The notes under the pieces were generated by a model that saw nothing but the letters and a program-made list of their open reading frames with translations, had not been told where the DNA came from and ran no database searches. Shown piece after piece: positions 23,938 to 31,778 of a stretch of 64,000 nt of DNA. The translations under genes were made by a program, and so were the position numbers. Position 1 is the first letter of the stretch; each line of letters opens with the position of its first letter. This DNA comes from Thermoleophilales bacterium (GTDB lineage: Bacteria > Actinomycetota > Thermoleophilia > Solirubrobacterales > 70-9). The stretch lies in assembly GCA_020636895.1 (NCBI GenBank), contig JACJWZ010000002.1, forward strand, positions 620,001 through 684,000, written 5' to 3'.

Positions 23938-25483
23938 CGAGCCGGTCCAGCGCCTGCGCCGCGTGCTCCCCGTCGAGGTCGACGAACGTGAACCGCTCGA
24001 GCACGCGGATGTCGTGGATCGCATCCTCCGGGATCACGGCCCCCTCCGTCAGCGCCCAGCGGATGTCCTCTTCCTCAACCCCGCTCCGGGAGCCACGGTT
24101 GATGAAGAGCTTGACGTGGCCGTCCTCGTTCGTGGCCGGCTCCGCGGGCTCGCCGTCGCGGTCGAAGACCTCCTCGTCGGGAGCCGCGCCGTCGGGCTCC
24201 CGCTCGGGGATCTCGTCGATCTCCTCCTCGACGTCGGTGCCCTCGGGCTGCTCCTCGACCTCGGGCGGCGCCTCCTCGACCTCCCGGCGGCGGGAGCGGC
24301 GCTCGTGACGCCGCTTCGGCCGCGGCGCGTGCTCGAGGCGGTCCTCCGGAGCCTCCCACTCGCCGATGTCGATCTTGATGTCGCGCTCGATCCGGGCGAA
24401 GTCCTCGCGATCCTTGGGCGTGACGAAGGTGATCGCCCGGCCGGTGCGGCCGACGCGGCCGGTGCGGCCGATCCGGTGCACGTAGATCTCGCTGTTGTTG
24501 GGGAGGTCGTAGTTGATGACGTGCGTGACGTGATCGATGTCGAGCCCTCGGGCGGCGACGTCGGTCGCGACCAGAAGCGGCGACTTGTGCTCCTTGAACG
24601 AGATCATCACGCCGTCGCGCTGGCCCTGGCTCATGTCGCCGTGCAGGGCCTTCGAGCGCAGCCCGCGGTCGCGGAGGGCGCGGTCGAGGCGGGCGGTGCC
24701 GATCTTCGTCCGGCAGAAGACGATCGCCTGCTCCGGCTCCTCCGCCTTCAGGACCTCGATCAGCCGGTCGGTCTTGTCCTTGGCGCCGACGTCGATGTAG
24801 GCCTGCTCGATCTTGTCCACCGTGAGCTTCTTCGGCGTGATCGAGATCGTGATCGGGTCGTACATGTAGGTCTCGGCGAGGCGCGCGATCGGGGGCGGCA
24901 TCGTCGCGCTGAAGAGCATCGTCTGGCGGCCGTTTGGGCACATTCGGAGGATCCGCTCGACGTCCTCGATGAAGCCGAGGTCGAGCATCTCGTCGGCCTC
25001 GTCGAGAACCACGTAGCGGGCGCTCGTCAACACCAGCGCGCCGCGGGAGATCAGGTCCTTCATGCGGCCGACGGTGGCGACGACGACATGCGCGTTCGAG
25101 CGCACCCGGGCTGCCTGGTCGCGGACGGAGGTGCCGCCGAATACGGCGACGACGTTGATGTCGAGATGCTCGGCGTAGGAGCGCAGCGCCTGCGTCACCT
25201 GGATGCAGAGCTCGCGGGTCGGGGTCAGGACGATCGCCTGCGTCTCGTCGCTGGAGGGATCGAGGTACTGCAGCAGCGGCAGCCCGAACGCGGCGGTCTT
25301 GCCGGTGCCGGTCTGGGCCTGGCCGATCATGTCGACGCCGCCGAGCAGCTCGGGGATCGCCTGCTCCTGGATAGGTGAGGGCTCCTCGTAACCGAGCTCG
25401 TCGAGCGCGGTCAGGATGTCCTCTTTCAGTCCTAGGTCACGGAACGTGGTCAAGTTGATTTCACTCTCTCTGGGCCGGACCAC
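23885..25483 (-). CDS. DEAD-box ATP-dependent RNA helicase with DbpA-type C-terminal RNA-binding domain
   Basis: 532 residues from a GTG at 25483 (a TTG at LTTFRDLGL, preceded by GAGAGAG, is an alternative). Motifs: Q motif EEPSPIQEQAIPELL, I AQTGTGKT, Ia PTRELCIQV, II DEADEMLDLGF, III SAT, IV/V TDVAARGLDID, VI HRIGRTGRVGRTG. Residues of about 370-450 form an acidic linker. The C-terminus VKLFINRGSRSGVEEEDIRWALTE...FTFVDLDGEHAAQAL is a DbpA-like RRM. It unwinds structured RNA, as in the CsdA/DeaD group implicated in cold adaptation, ribosome assembly and mRNA decay. Confidence 0.92.
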   Translation of the reverse strand: MVRPRESEINLTTFRDLGLKEDILTALDELGYEEPSPIQEQAIPELLGGVDMIGQAQTGTGKTAAFGLPLLQYLDPSSDETQAIVLTPTRELCIQVTQALRSYAEHLDINVVAVFGGTSVRDQAARVRSNAHVVVATVGRMKDLISRGALVLTSARYVVLDEADEMLDLGFIEDVERILRMCPNGRQTMLFSATMPPPIARLAETYMYDPITISITPKKLTVDKIEQAYIDVGAKDKTDRLIEVLKAEEPEQAIVFCRTKIGTARLDRALRDRGLRSKALHGDMSQGQRDGVMISFKEHKSPLLVATDVAARGLDIDHVTHVINYDLPNNSEIYVHRIGRTGRVGRTGRAITFVTPKDREDFARIERDIKIDIGEWEAPEDRLEHAPRPKRRHERRSRRREVEEAPPEVEEQPEGTDVEEEIDEIPEREPDGAAPDEEVFDRDGEPAEPATNEDGHVKLFINRGSRSGVEEEDIRWALTEGAVIPEDAIHDIRVLERFTFVDLDGEHAAQALDRLDGTKLKGKQIRLEYAKG

Positions 25484-25507
25484 GCGCGGGCCCGGAGCTT
25501 GCTTCTG

Positions 25508-26479
25508 TCAGATGCTCGGGTCGAGTAGGAGCTTGCCGTGCGTCCGGCGCTCCGCCATCTCAGTCTGGAGCCGGGCGACGTCGCTCATCGCGTGGACGCC
25601 GCCGATCACGACCTCGAGCTCCCCGGAGGCTACAGCCCCGAGCGTCTCGGAGATTCCCGCGGCCAGCAGGTCCGGGCGGGCGAGCAGGTGCGGGATCCAG
25701 AAGCCGGCGACAGCGCGAGAGGTTCGCAGCAGCCGCGAGGTGCGCACCTCGTTCGGCTCGCTGGAGGCGATCCCGAAGGCGACCATCCGGCCAAAGGGGG
25801 CGAGGGCGTCCATCTGCGCCTCGAATGTGGCGCCGCCCGACATCTGCAGGACGACGTCCACGGGCTCGCCGCCGTTGGCCTCGAGCAGGGCCGCCGTCAT
25901 CGCCTCGGGCTCGGCGCGCGAGTCGGCTACTGCGTCGGCGCCGAGCTCGACCGCGAGCGCCCGCTTCTCGTCGGAGGATGCGAGCGCGATCACCCGCGCC
26001 CCCATGCGCTTCGCAAGCTGCACGCAGAGGGATCCGGTGCCACCGGCGGCGCCCTCGACGACGACGGTTTCCCCCTCGCCGAGCTTCGCGCTCACCCGCA
26101 GCAGCCCCCACGCCGTCAGCCCCTGGATCAGGATCGCGGCGGCCTGATCGTCGCTGACGCCGTCGGGGATCAGCACGAGTGCCTCCTCGGGGACGGCAAC
26201 CAGCTCGGCGTAGCCCCCGGCGCCGCCGGGGAGGATGGCGGCGACGCGCCGGCCGTCCTCGGAGACGCGGCCGCTGATCTCGTTGCCGGGAATGAGCGGG
26301 AGCTGCTCCTCGGCGGACTTCTGGATGTAGACGTTGTGCCGCTTGTGGGTGTCGGCGAAGTTCATCCCGGCGCGGGCGACCTCGACCAGCACCTCGCCCG
26401 CGGCGGGGACGGGATCGGGCAGGTCGACGAGCTCCAGGACCTCGGGACCGCCGAACTCCCTGATCTGCACGGCACGCAT
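25508..26479 (-). CDS. Quinone oxidoreductase-type zinc-independent MDR alcohol dehydrogenase family protein
   Basis: 323 residues from the ATG at 26479. The order is a GroES-like N-domain (MRAVQIREFGGPEVLELVDLPDP, GMNFADTHKRHNVY, PLIPGNEISGRV), then the Rossmann NADPH site VVVEGAAGGTGSLCVQLAKRMGARVIALASSDEK. There are no structural or catalytic zinc cysteines, as in NADPH:quinone reductases. The C-terminus (RTHGKLLL) is standard. It is divergent from the PfkB gene by 21 bp; TAGCCT sits 8 nt before the start. The true electron acceptor is unknown. Confidence 0.88.
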   Translation of the reverse strand: MRAVQIREFGGPEVLELVDLPDPVPAAGEVLVEVARAGMNFADTHKRHNVYIQKSAEEQLPLIPGNEISGRVSEDGRRVAAILPGGAGGYAELVAVPEEALVLIPDGVSDDQAAAILIQGLTAWGLLRVSAKLGEGETVVVEGAAGGTGSLCVQLAKRMGARVIALASSDEKRALAVELGADAVADSRAEPEAMTAALLEANGGEPVDVVLQMSGGATFEAQMDALAPFGRMVAFGIASSEPNEVRTSRLLRTSRAVAGFWIPHLLARPDLLAAGISETLGAVASGELEVVIGGVHAMSDVARLQTEMAERRTHGKLLLDPSI

Positions 26480-26500
26480 GAGCGCGGAGGCTATGCCACC

Positions 26501-27424
26501 ATGCCCGATCCGATGGCCCTGACGGTGGTGGGATCGATCGCGTTCGACGCGGTGCGGACGCCCTTCGGCGAGCGCGAGCGCCAGCTCGGCGGCTCCGCCG
26601 TGCACTTCGCGCTGGCGGCGAGCTTCTTCACCGACGTGCGAGTCGTCGGCCCGGTCGGCGACGACTTCGGCGACGAGGAGTTCGCGATCCTCGCCGGCCA
26701 CGGCGTCGAGACGGCCGACATCGAGCGGGTCGAGGGCGGCCAGACCTTCTTCTGGCGCGGCCACTACGAGCACGACCTCAACGTCGCCCACACCGACGAC
26801 ACCCAGCTCAACGTCTTCGCGGACTTCGAGCCGAAGATCTCGGCCGAGGCCGCCGCCTCCGACCTCCTCTTCCTCGGGAACATCCAGCCGGACCTGCAGC
26901 GGCAGGTGCGCGCTGAGGCCACCGGCGCGAAGTTCGCGGCGCTCGACTCCATGAACCTCTGGATCGACATCGCCCGCGACGGGTTGTGCGCCGCGATCTC
27001 AGAGGTCGACTGCGTCCTGCTCAACGACGCCGAGATCCGCATGCTCACGGAGGAGCCCAACCTGATCCTCGCCGCCCGCAAGCTGATGGAGCTGGGTCCG
27101 AGCACCGTCGTCGCCAAGCGCGGCGAATACGGCGCGGCGCTGTTCACTCGCACGGGCCACTTCGCGCTCCCGGCGCTGCTGCTCGAGGAGGTCCGCGACC
27201 CCACCGGCGCCGGCGACAGCTTCGCCGGCGGCTTCCTCGGCTACCTCGACTCGCTCGGCCACTACGACCCCGACCTCGGCGACCTGCGCCGGGCCATGGT
27301 CTACGGCTCGACGATGGCCTCCTTCAACGTCGAGGACTTCGGCACCGAGCGCGTCCGCAGCCTGAGCCGCGACGAAGTCGAAGCTCGGCTCGAGGACTTC
27401 CGCGAGCTGACGCGGTTCGAGTAG
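26501..27424 (+). CDS. PfkB-family carbohydrate/nucleoside kinase
   Basis: 307 residues from the ATG at 26501; GCGGAGG lies 11 nt upstream. The ribokinase-fold motif VVGSIAFDAVRTPFGERERQLGGSAVHFALAASFF (about 9-43) contains the substrate-side Gly-rich turn. The catalytic signature VRDPTGAGDSFAGGFLGYL (about 228-246) holds the anion hole and the base Asp. TVVAKRGEYGAALF is the ATP region. The sugar or nucleoside substrate cannot be read. It is convergent with the DUF559 gene. Confidence 0.88.
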   Translation: MPDPMALTVVGSIAFDAVRTPFGERERQLGGSAVHFALAASFFTDVRVVGPVGDDFGDEEFAILAGHGVETADIERVEGGQTFFWRGHYEHDLNVAHTDDTQLNVFADFEPKISAEAAASDLLFLGNIQPDLQRQVRAEATGAKFAALDSMNLWIDIARDGLCAAISEVDCVLLNDAEIRMLTEEPNLILAARKLMELGPSTVVAKRGEYGAALFTRTGHFALPALLLEEVRDPTGAGDSFAGGFLGYLDSLGHYDPDLGDLRRAMVYGSTMASFNVEDFGTERVRSLSRDEVEARLEDFRELTRFE

Positions 27425-27452
27425 CGCGGCGGGCACGCCCGAGGCTGCCCGG

Positions 27453-27493
27453 CAGCGGGCAGCCTGGGTCCAACATCTTGCACTCAGGCTGCC
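27453..27493. repeat. Direct-repeat copy 1 with stem-loop (3' side of the DUF559 gene)
   Basis: Bases 27453-27487 match 28390-28424 at 34 of 35 positions in the same orientation. On the plus strand, arms 27458-27469 and 27482-27493 pair over 12 bp with one G-U, closing the 12-nt loop CCAACATCTTGC. The stop codon of the minus-strand gene (27484-27486) lies inside this copy. Confidence 0.8.
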
Positions 27494-28386
27494 GACTGGC
27501 CCATTCGATGCCGTTCGCTTAGGACCTCCGCCACCTCGGCGGCCACCGCCTCCTCGCGCCCCATATCGCGAGATGAGTAACGGCGGGTCAGGATTCCTGC
27601 CCTGCCCGTCGCAAGGTCACGGGCGTTGTCTCTGTCTCGCTGTTCGCCGACGTGGTCACCACCGTCCGCCTCGACGGCGAACCGTTCCTCCCACCACAGG
27701 AAGTCGACCTCGTAGTCAAGGAAGGGAGCGTTGATCTCCGGCATCGGCAGCGAGTGCTCGGAGCAGACGTTGACGATCAGATCCTCGAGCCAGCTCCTGA
27801 CGACGCTCAGGGGGATGGTCGACGAGCTGAGCTGCCGCCGCAGCCGCCCGGCGCCTCGGTGACGGGGATCCACAGCCAGGAGCTGGTGCATCCGCCCGAT
27901 ATCGAGGCGGTCACGACTTCGCGCCCGTTCGAAGGCGCGCTTGGCGGGCTTCGGAGGAAGCGAGGAGGCGACGTCCCAAACCGTGCGCGTCTGGCTGGTG
28001 ACGGGGATGCGATAGCGCTCGTCGACGTCGGTACTCGGCAGATCGACCGGACGGTGAACGATGACACCCTTGACACGAGGGAACCGACGGTCGGGCACCG
28101 ACACATGGATTTGTCCGCCCTTGTCTCGATCCACGAGCCAGTGGAGCTGTGCGGCGGACTCGTGGCTGAGGACGGCGCCGGGCCCACAGGCCCGAACGGC
28201 AGCCAGCCAGCAGCCCTCGATCGAGAGCAACGCGGGTGGCACGACTGAGTACACACCGCGGTGAAGGCGATGCAGACGACCCGTTCTCGCCCAGTAGGCG
28301 ATGGTGGAGCGGGCCATTCCGATCCGCAGGAGATCGTCGTGATCGACGATTCCGTGCTGACGGGATGCCAACTTTGCGACAACCAT
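27484..28386 (-). CDS. AbiEi-like / DUF559 domain protein in a repeat-bracketed cassette
   Basis: 300 residues from the ATG at 28386; an in-frame ATG at 28413, inside the flanking hairpin loop, would add 9 residues. The N-terminal about 60 residues form a winged-helix, type IV antitoxin AbiEi-like domain (ASRQHGIVDHDDLLRIGMARSTIAYWARTGRLHRLHRGVYSV). The C-terminal about 110 residues resemble DUF559, a Vsr/restriction-endonuclease-like fold: LPMPEINAPFLDYEVDFLWWEERFAVEADGG with E...D...E/D-x-D candidates for a PD-(D/E)XK metal site. A DNA-binding nuclease-like protein is likely; target unknown. It looks somewhat less GC-rich than its neighbours. A near-identical direct repeat abuts each end. 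Confidence 0.8.
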   Translation of the reverse strand: MVVAKLASRQHGIVDHDDLLRIGMARSTIAYWARTGRLHRLHRGVYSVVPPALLSIEGCWLAAVRACGPGAVLSHESAAQLHWLVDRDKGGQIHVSVPDRRFPRVKGVIVHRPVDLPSTDVDERYRIPVTSQTRTVWDVASSLPPKPAKRAFERARSRDRLDIGRMHQLLAVDPRHRGAGRLRRQLSSSTIPLSVVRSWLEDLIVNVCSEHSLPMPEINAPFLDYEVDFLWWEERFAVEADGGDHVGEQRDRDNARDLATGRAGILTRRYSSRDMGREEAVAAEVAEVLSERHRMGQSAA

Positions 28387-28388
28387 GC

Positions 28389-28436
28389 CCAGCGGGCAGC
28401 CTGAGTCCAACATCTTGCACTCAGACACCCCGCTGG
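28389..28436. repeat. Direct-repeat copy 2 with two-tier stem-loop (5' side of the DUF559 gene)
   Basis: Outer arms CCAGCGGG (28389-28396) and CCCGCTGG (28429-28436) and inner arms CTGAGT (28401-28406) and ACTCAG (28419-28424) pair perfectly. The 12-nt loop is identical to that of copy 1. It begins 2 nt upstream of the gene's ATG. Confidence 0.8.
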
Positions 28437-28486
28437 CCGCTCCCCCGCCCCCCGTGCCACCCGGACACCGGCCAACGGACCCGCAT

Positions 28487-28495
28487 TGCGATAAT
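28487..28495 (+). promoter_or_regulatory. Extended -10 promoter element of citrate synthase
   Basis: TGCGATAAT has a TG dinucleotide 1 nt before GATAAT, 38 bp upstream of the start codon. It implies a leadered mRNA, matching the good AGAGGAG Shine-Dalgarno at 28520-28525. No clear -35. Confidence 0.5.
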
Positions 28496-28533
28496 GCCCT
28501 TGGACTTGCAGGCGCGACCAGAGGAGTAGGCGA

Positions 28534-29925
28534 ATGGCGACGGAGGAGCAGACGCAGGAGGCGGGGGACGGCAAGGCCGGCTCCGACACGCTGTCCATCA
28601 CCGACAACCGGACGGGGAAGACCTACGAGGTCGACATCACCGACGAGACCATCAAGGCGATGGACCTTCGCCAGATCAAGGTGAAGGACGACGACTTCGG
28701 GATGATGACCTACGACCCCGCGTACACGAACACGGCGTCGTGTCGCTCGTCGATCACCTACATCGACGGTGAGGCGGGGATCCTCCAGCATCGCGGCTAC
28801 ACGATCGAGGACCTCTGCGAGAAGTCCTCCTACCTCGAGGTCGCATACCTGCTCGTGTTCGGTGAGCTCCCGACGGAGCAGCAGCTCGACCGCTGGGTCT
28901 TCGACGTCACCCACCACACCTTCGTCCACGAGGACATGCGGGCGTTCTACCGCGGGTTCCGTCACGACGCCCACCCGATGGGCGTCCTGCTCGCCGGCGT
29001 CGGCGCGATGTCGACCTTCTACCCCCACGCGAAGGACATCGACGACGAGGAGGAGCGCTACATGGCGGCGATCAGGTTGATCGCCAAGATGCCGACGCTC
29101 GCCGCGTTCTCCTACCGCCACAGCCTCGGTCTGCCCTACGTCTACCCCGACAACGACCTCGACTACGCGTCGAACTTCCTCTCGATGCTGCGGAAGATGA
29201 CCGAGGTCAAGTACGAGCCCGATCCGCGGCTGGCGAAGGCGCTCGACGTCCTCTTCATCCTCCACGCCGACCACGAGCAGAACTGCTCGACGGCGGCGGT
29301 GCGGTCGGTCGGCTCCTCCCAGGTCGATCCCTACTCGGCGGTCGCAGCCGGCGTCGCCGCCCTCTACGGCCCGCTCCACGGCGGCGCCAACGAGGCGGTG
29401 CTGAGGATGCTGCGGCGGATCGAGAAGGTCGAGAACATCCCCGGCTTCCTCGAGGGCGTCAAGAACCGCGAGGAGAAGCTGATGGGCTTCGGCCACCGGG
29501 TGTACAAGAACTACGACCCGCGAGCGCAGATCATCAAGAAGCACGTCGACGAGGTGCTCGAGATCACCGGGGACAATCCGCTGCTCGACATCGCCACCGA
29601 GCTCGAGAAGCAGGCGCTCGACGACGAGTACTTCACCTCCCGCAAGCTCTACCCGAACGTCGACTTCTACTCGGGCCTCATCTACGAGGCGCTCGGCATC
29701 CCGAGCGAGATGTTCACCGTGATCTTCGCGATCCCGCGAACTTCAGGCTGGATCGCCCAGTGGATGGAGATGAACGGCGACAAGGAGCAGAAGATCGCCC
29801 GCCCCAGGCAGATCTACACCGGGTACCGCGACCTCGAGTACGTGGAGATCGACGATCGCGATGGACCGGAGAAGATCACCGGTCCTCCCGCCCGCCGTCC
29901 GGTCAAGAGCCGCCGCGGCGCCTGA
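28534..29925 (+). CDS. gltA: Citrate synthase
   Basis: 463 residues. It condenses acetyl-CoA and oxaloacetate at TCA-cycle entry. Catalytic residues are visible: His in LHADHEQNCSTA, His in GPLHGGANEAVL, and Asp in NVDFYSGLIYEALGIP. The N-terminus carries the about 60-residue extension (LSITDNRTGKTYEVDI...DPAYTNTASCRSSITYIDGEAGILQHRGY) of hexameric, type II-like bacterial enzymes. The C-terminus is basic. Shine-Dalgarno AGAGGAG, 8 nt spacing. A 2-oxoglutarate dehydrogenase fusion gene is 25 kb away. Confidence 0.95.
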   Translation: MATEEQTQEAGDGKAGSDTLSITDNRTGKTYEVDITDETIKAMDLRQIKVKDDDFGMMTYDPAYTNTASCRSSITYIDGEAGILQHRGYTIEDLCEKSSYLEVAYLLVFGELPTEQQLDRWVFDVTHHTFVHEDMRAFYRGFRHDAHPMGVLLAGVGAMSTFYPHAKDIDDEEERYMAAIRLIAKMPTLAAFSYRHSLGLPYVYPDNDLDYASNFLSMLRKMTEVKYEPDPRLAKALDVLFILHADHEQNCSTAAVRSVGSSQVDPYSAVAAGVAALYGPLHGGANEAVLRMLRRIEKVENIPGFLEGVKNREEKLMGFGHRVYKNYDPRAQIIKKHVDEVLEITGDNPLLDIATELEKQALDDEYFTSRKLYPNVDFYSGLIYEALGIPSEMFTVIFAIPRTSGWIAQWMEMNGDKEQKIARPRQIYTGYRDLEYVEIDDRDGPEKITGPPARRPVKSRRGA

Positions 29926-29948
29926 GCGCGGCCTGCACGCCTACGGGC

Positions 29949-31778
29949 CTACGGGCCTGAGCGCGGCGACGGGGCGCCAGCGGCCGTGAGCGCAGTGAAA
30001 GCGGCCAGAGCCGGCTTCGGCGTGCCGTCGTGCTCCAGTAGACCGGCGTCGAGGCAGAACGGGCAGACCGAGCCGCCGGGATCGCGCCACGTGTACCAGG
30101 TGAACCCGGCGAGGTTCCAGCGCTCGGCCTCCTTGAGCATCAGCGCGCCGGCCGCTGAGAGCATCTCCGCCTGACCCTCCGGGGTCCGGGAGTAGCCGGC
30201 CCACTGCGGGCGCGGATCGGGCACCGAGCTCCAGCCGAGCTCGGTCACCCACAACGGCACCTCGGGATCGCCGGCCGCGAGGGCGACCGCACGCAGGGCG
30301 TCGACCTGCTTCGCGACACCGGCGAGATCGGCGGCGTAGGGGTGTGCCGCGATCGCGTCGAAGTGGGCGGCCGCGCCCGGGATCTCGTAGAGGCGGGCGA
30401 GAAAGTCGGCCGCATCGATCCCCCGTGAGTTGAGGGGATGGCCGAACATGCCCCCGAGCAGCACCGCGGCGCTCGGATCGGAGCCGCGGATGGCCTGAGC
30501 GCTCACCGCGAGCAGGCTCGCGTAGTCCCGCGGCGAGGGCTGCGGCCGCCAGAAGGCCGGAGCGTTCTGCTCGTTCCAGACCTGCCACCACCTCGGTGGG
30601 TCGGCGACGGTCGGCGGCAGCCCGTCCCAGAGCGTGCCCGCCCGCCCGTACCGCTGGACCGCCGCGGCCACGAACCGCCCCCAACCGGCCAGCGCATCCG
30701 GATCGGCGGAGATCCCGCCTACGAGATCCCGATTACCGATCAGCGTGGGCAGTGGTGTGATCCCGGCCGCACCGAGCGCCGTCATCTCGCGGTCGATCGC
30801 CGACCAGTCGTAGCCGCCGCCGGGTTGGCTCGCGACGACCTCCTGGGAGATCGTCAGACGCACGAACCCCACCCCCGCCGCGCTCATACCCCGCAGGTCG
30901 GCGGCGGTGGGCTCCTCAGCGGGCGCGACGCCGATCGGCGGAGCGCCGTCGGCGCCGGACGGCGCCCCGGCATCGCGGACCCCGAGAGCGAAGCGCCGGT
31001 ACGCGCGCAACGCCGGCTTCGCCCCGCCGTCGGAGCGGACGAGCCCGAAGCCGTCGCCGCGAGGGCGGCGGTCCCGCCATCGCGCCCAGACGACCCCGTC
31101 GACGCCCGAGCCCGAACGGGCGACGGCCGTGAAGAAGGCCGCGAGCTTGCGCCGCTGGCCTCGCAACCCGACACCGCGCCCGTCCGTACGTGACCGCTCC
31201 GACGACCAGCCGACGGGCCCGATCCAGAGCGGTCCGTCGACTCGTCGAGCAGCCCGCCGGACCCGCGAGAGCAGACCACGCACGCCAACCGCGCGGGGCT
31301 CGAGCATCACCCCGTCGGCGACGGCCACGGTACCCGGCTCCGGCAGCTCCCCCCTCGCCCGCGCGAGCACCTGGCCGCCGAGGCCGTGGCGCGCGATCAC
31401 ATCCCGTGTCAGGGCGATCCGCTCGGGGGTCGGGTCGTCCACCAGCCAAGCTTCTGGGGCAGCGCCCTCGAGTCTTGCGGCCGTGACCCGCAGGAGCCGT
31501 CGCCAGACGGCGGGCCGCGAAGGACCACGAAGATCCACGATCGCGCCGATCCCCCGGTCATCGAGGGTGCGCAGGGACCGAGCGAGCGCCGGCCCGCGGT
31601 GGGGCCGCGCCGCGACGAGGACCACGTCGCTTCCCGCATCACCGATCCGCGCAAGCTCGCCCCTTGCGGCGCCTGGGGCGACCCGGACCCCGAAGGATGG
31701 CTCGGCGGCGGCCGGGGGAGCGGCGACGGTCAGCGCGGCGACGGTCAGGACGACGCTCAGCGCGGACCCACGACTCAC
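29949..31778 (-). CDS. Secreted glycoside hydrolase (clan A) with duplicated barrel
   Basis: 609 residues from a GTG at 31778 that overlaps the upstream stop codon (GTGA). The signal peptide is SALSVVLTVAALTVAAPPAAA. The C-terminal half is a GH39/GH5-like TIM barrel: RWWQVWNEQNAPAFW supplies the acid/base Glu and VPLWVTELGWSS the nucleophile Glu; WYTWRDPGGSVCPFCLDAGLL follows. The N-terminal half looks like a degenerate second barrel (GSDVVLVAARPHRG..., ending KPALRAYRRF, which mirrors KPALAAFTAL at the C-terminus) without obvious catalytic Glu. Operon context suggests action on an extracellular polysaccharide. Confidence 0.82.
   Translation of the reverse strand: MSRGSALSVVLTVAALTVAAPPAAAEPSFGVRVAPGAARGELARIGDAGSDVVLVAARPHRGPALARSLRTLDDRGIGAIVDLRGPSRPAVWRRLLRVTAARLEGAAPEAWLVDDPTPERIALTRDVIARHGLGGQVLARARGELPEPGTVAVADGVMLEPRAVGVRGLLSRVRRAARRVDGPLWIGPVGWSSERSRTDGRGVGLRGQRRKLAAFFTAVARSGSGVDGVVWARWRDRRPRGDGFGLVRSDGGAKPALRAYRRFALGVRDAGAPSGADGAPPIGVAPAEEPTAADLRGMSAAGVGFVRLTISQEVVASQPGGGYDWSAIDREMTALGAAGITPLPTLIGNRDLVGGISADPDALAGWGRFVAAAVQRYGRAGTLWDGLPPTVADPPRWWQVWNEQNAPAFWRPQPSPRDYASLLAVSAQAIRGSDPSAAVLLGGMFGHPLNSRGIDAADFLARLYEIPGAAAHFDAIAAHPYAADLAGVAKQVDALRAVALAAGDPEVPLWVTELGWSSVPDPRPQWAGYSRTPEGQAEMLSAAGALMLKEAERWNLAGFTWYTWRDPGGSVCPFCLDAGLLEHDGTPKPALAAFTALTAAGAPSPRSGP

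Noticed and set aside
27484..29544. Extended reading of the DUF559 gene through the citrate synthase region
   Set aside because: The extension is antisense to citrate synthase and low complexity; the true start is near 28386 or 28413.
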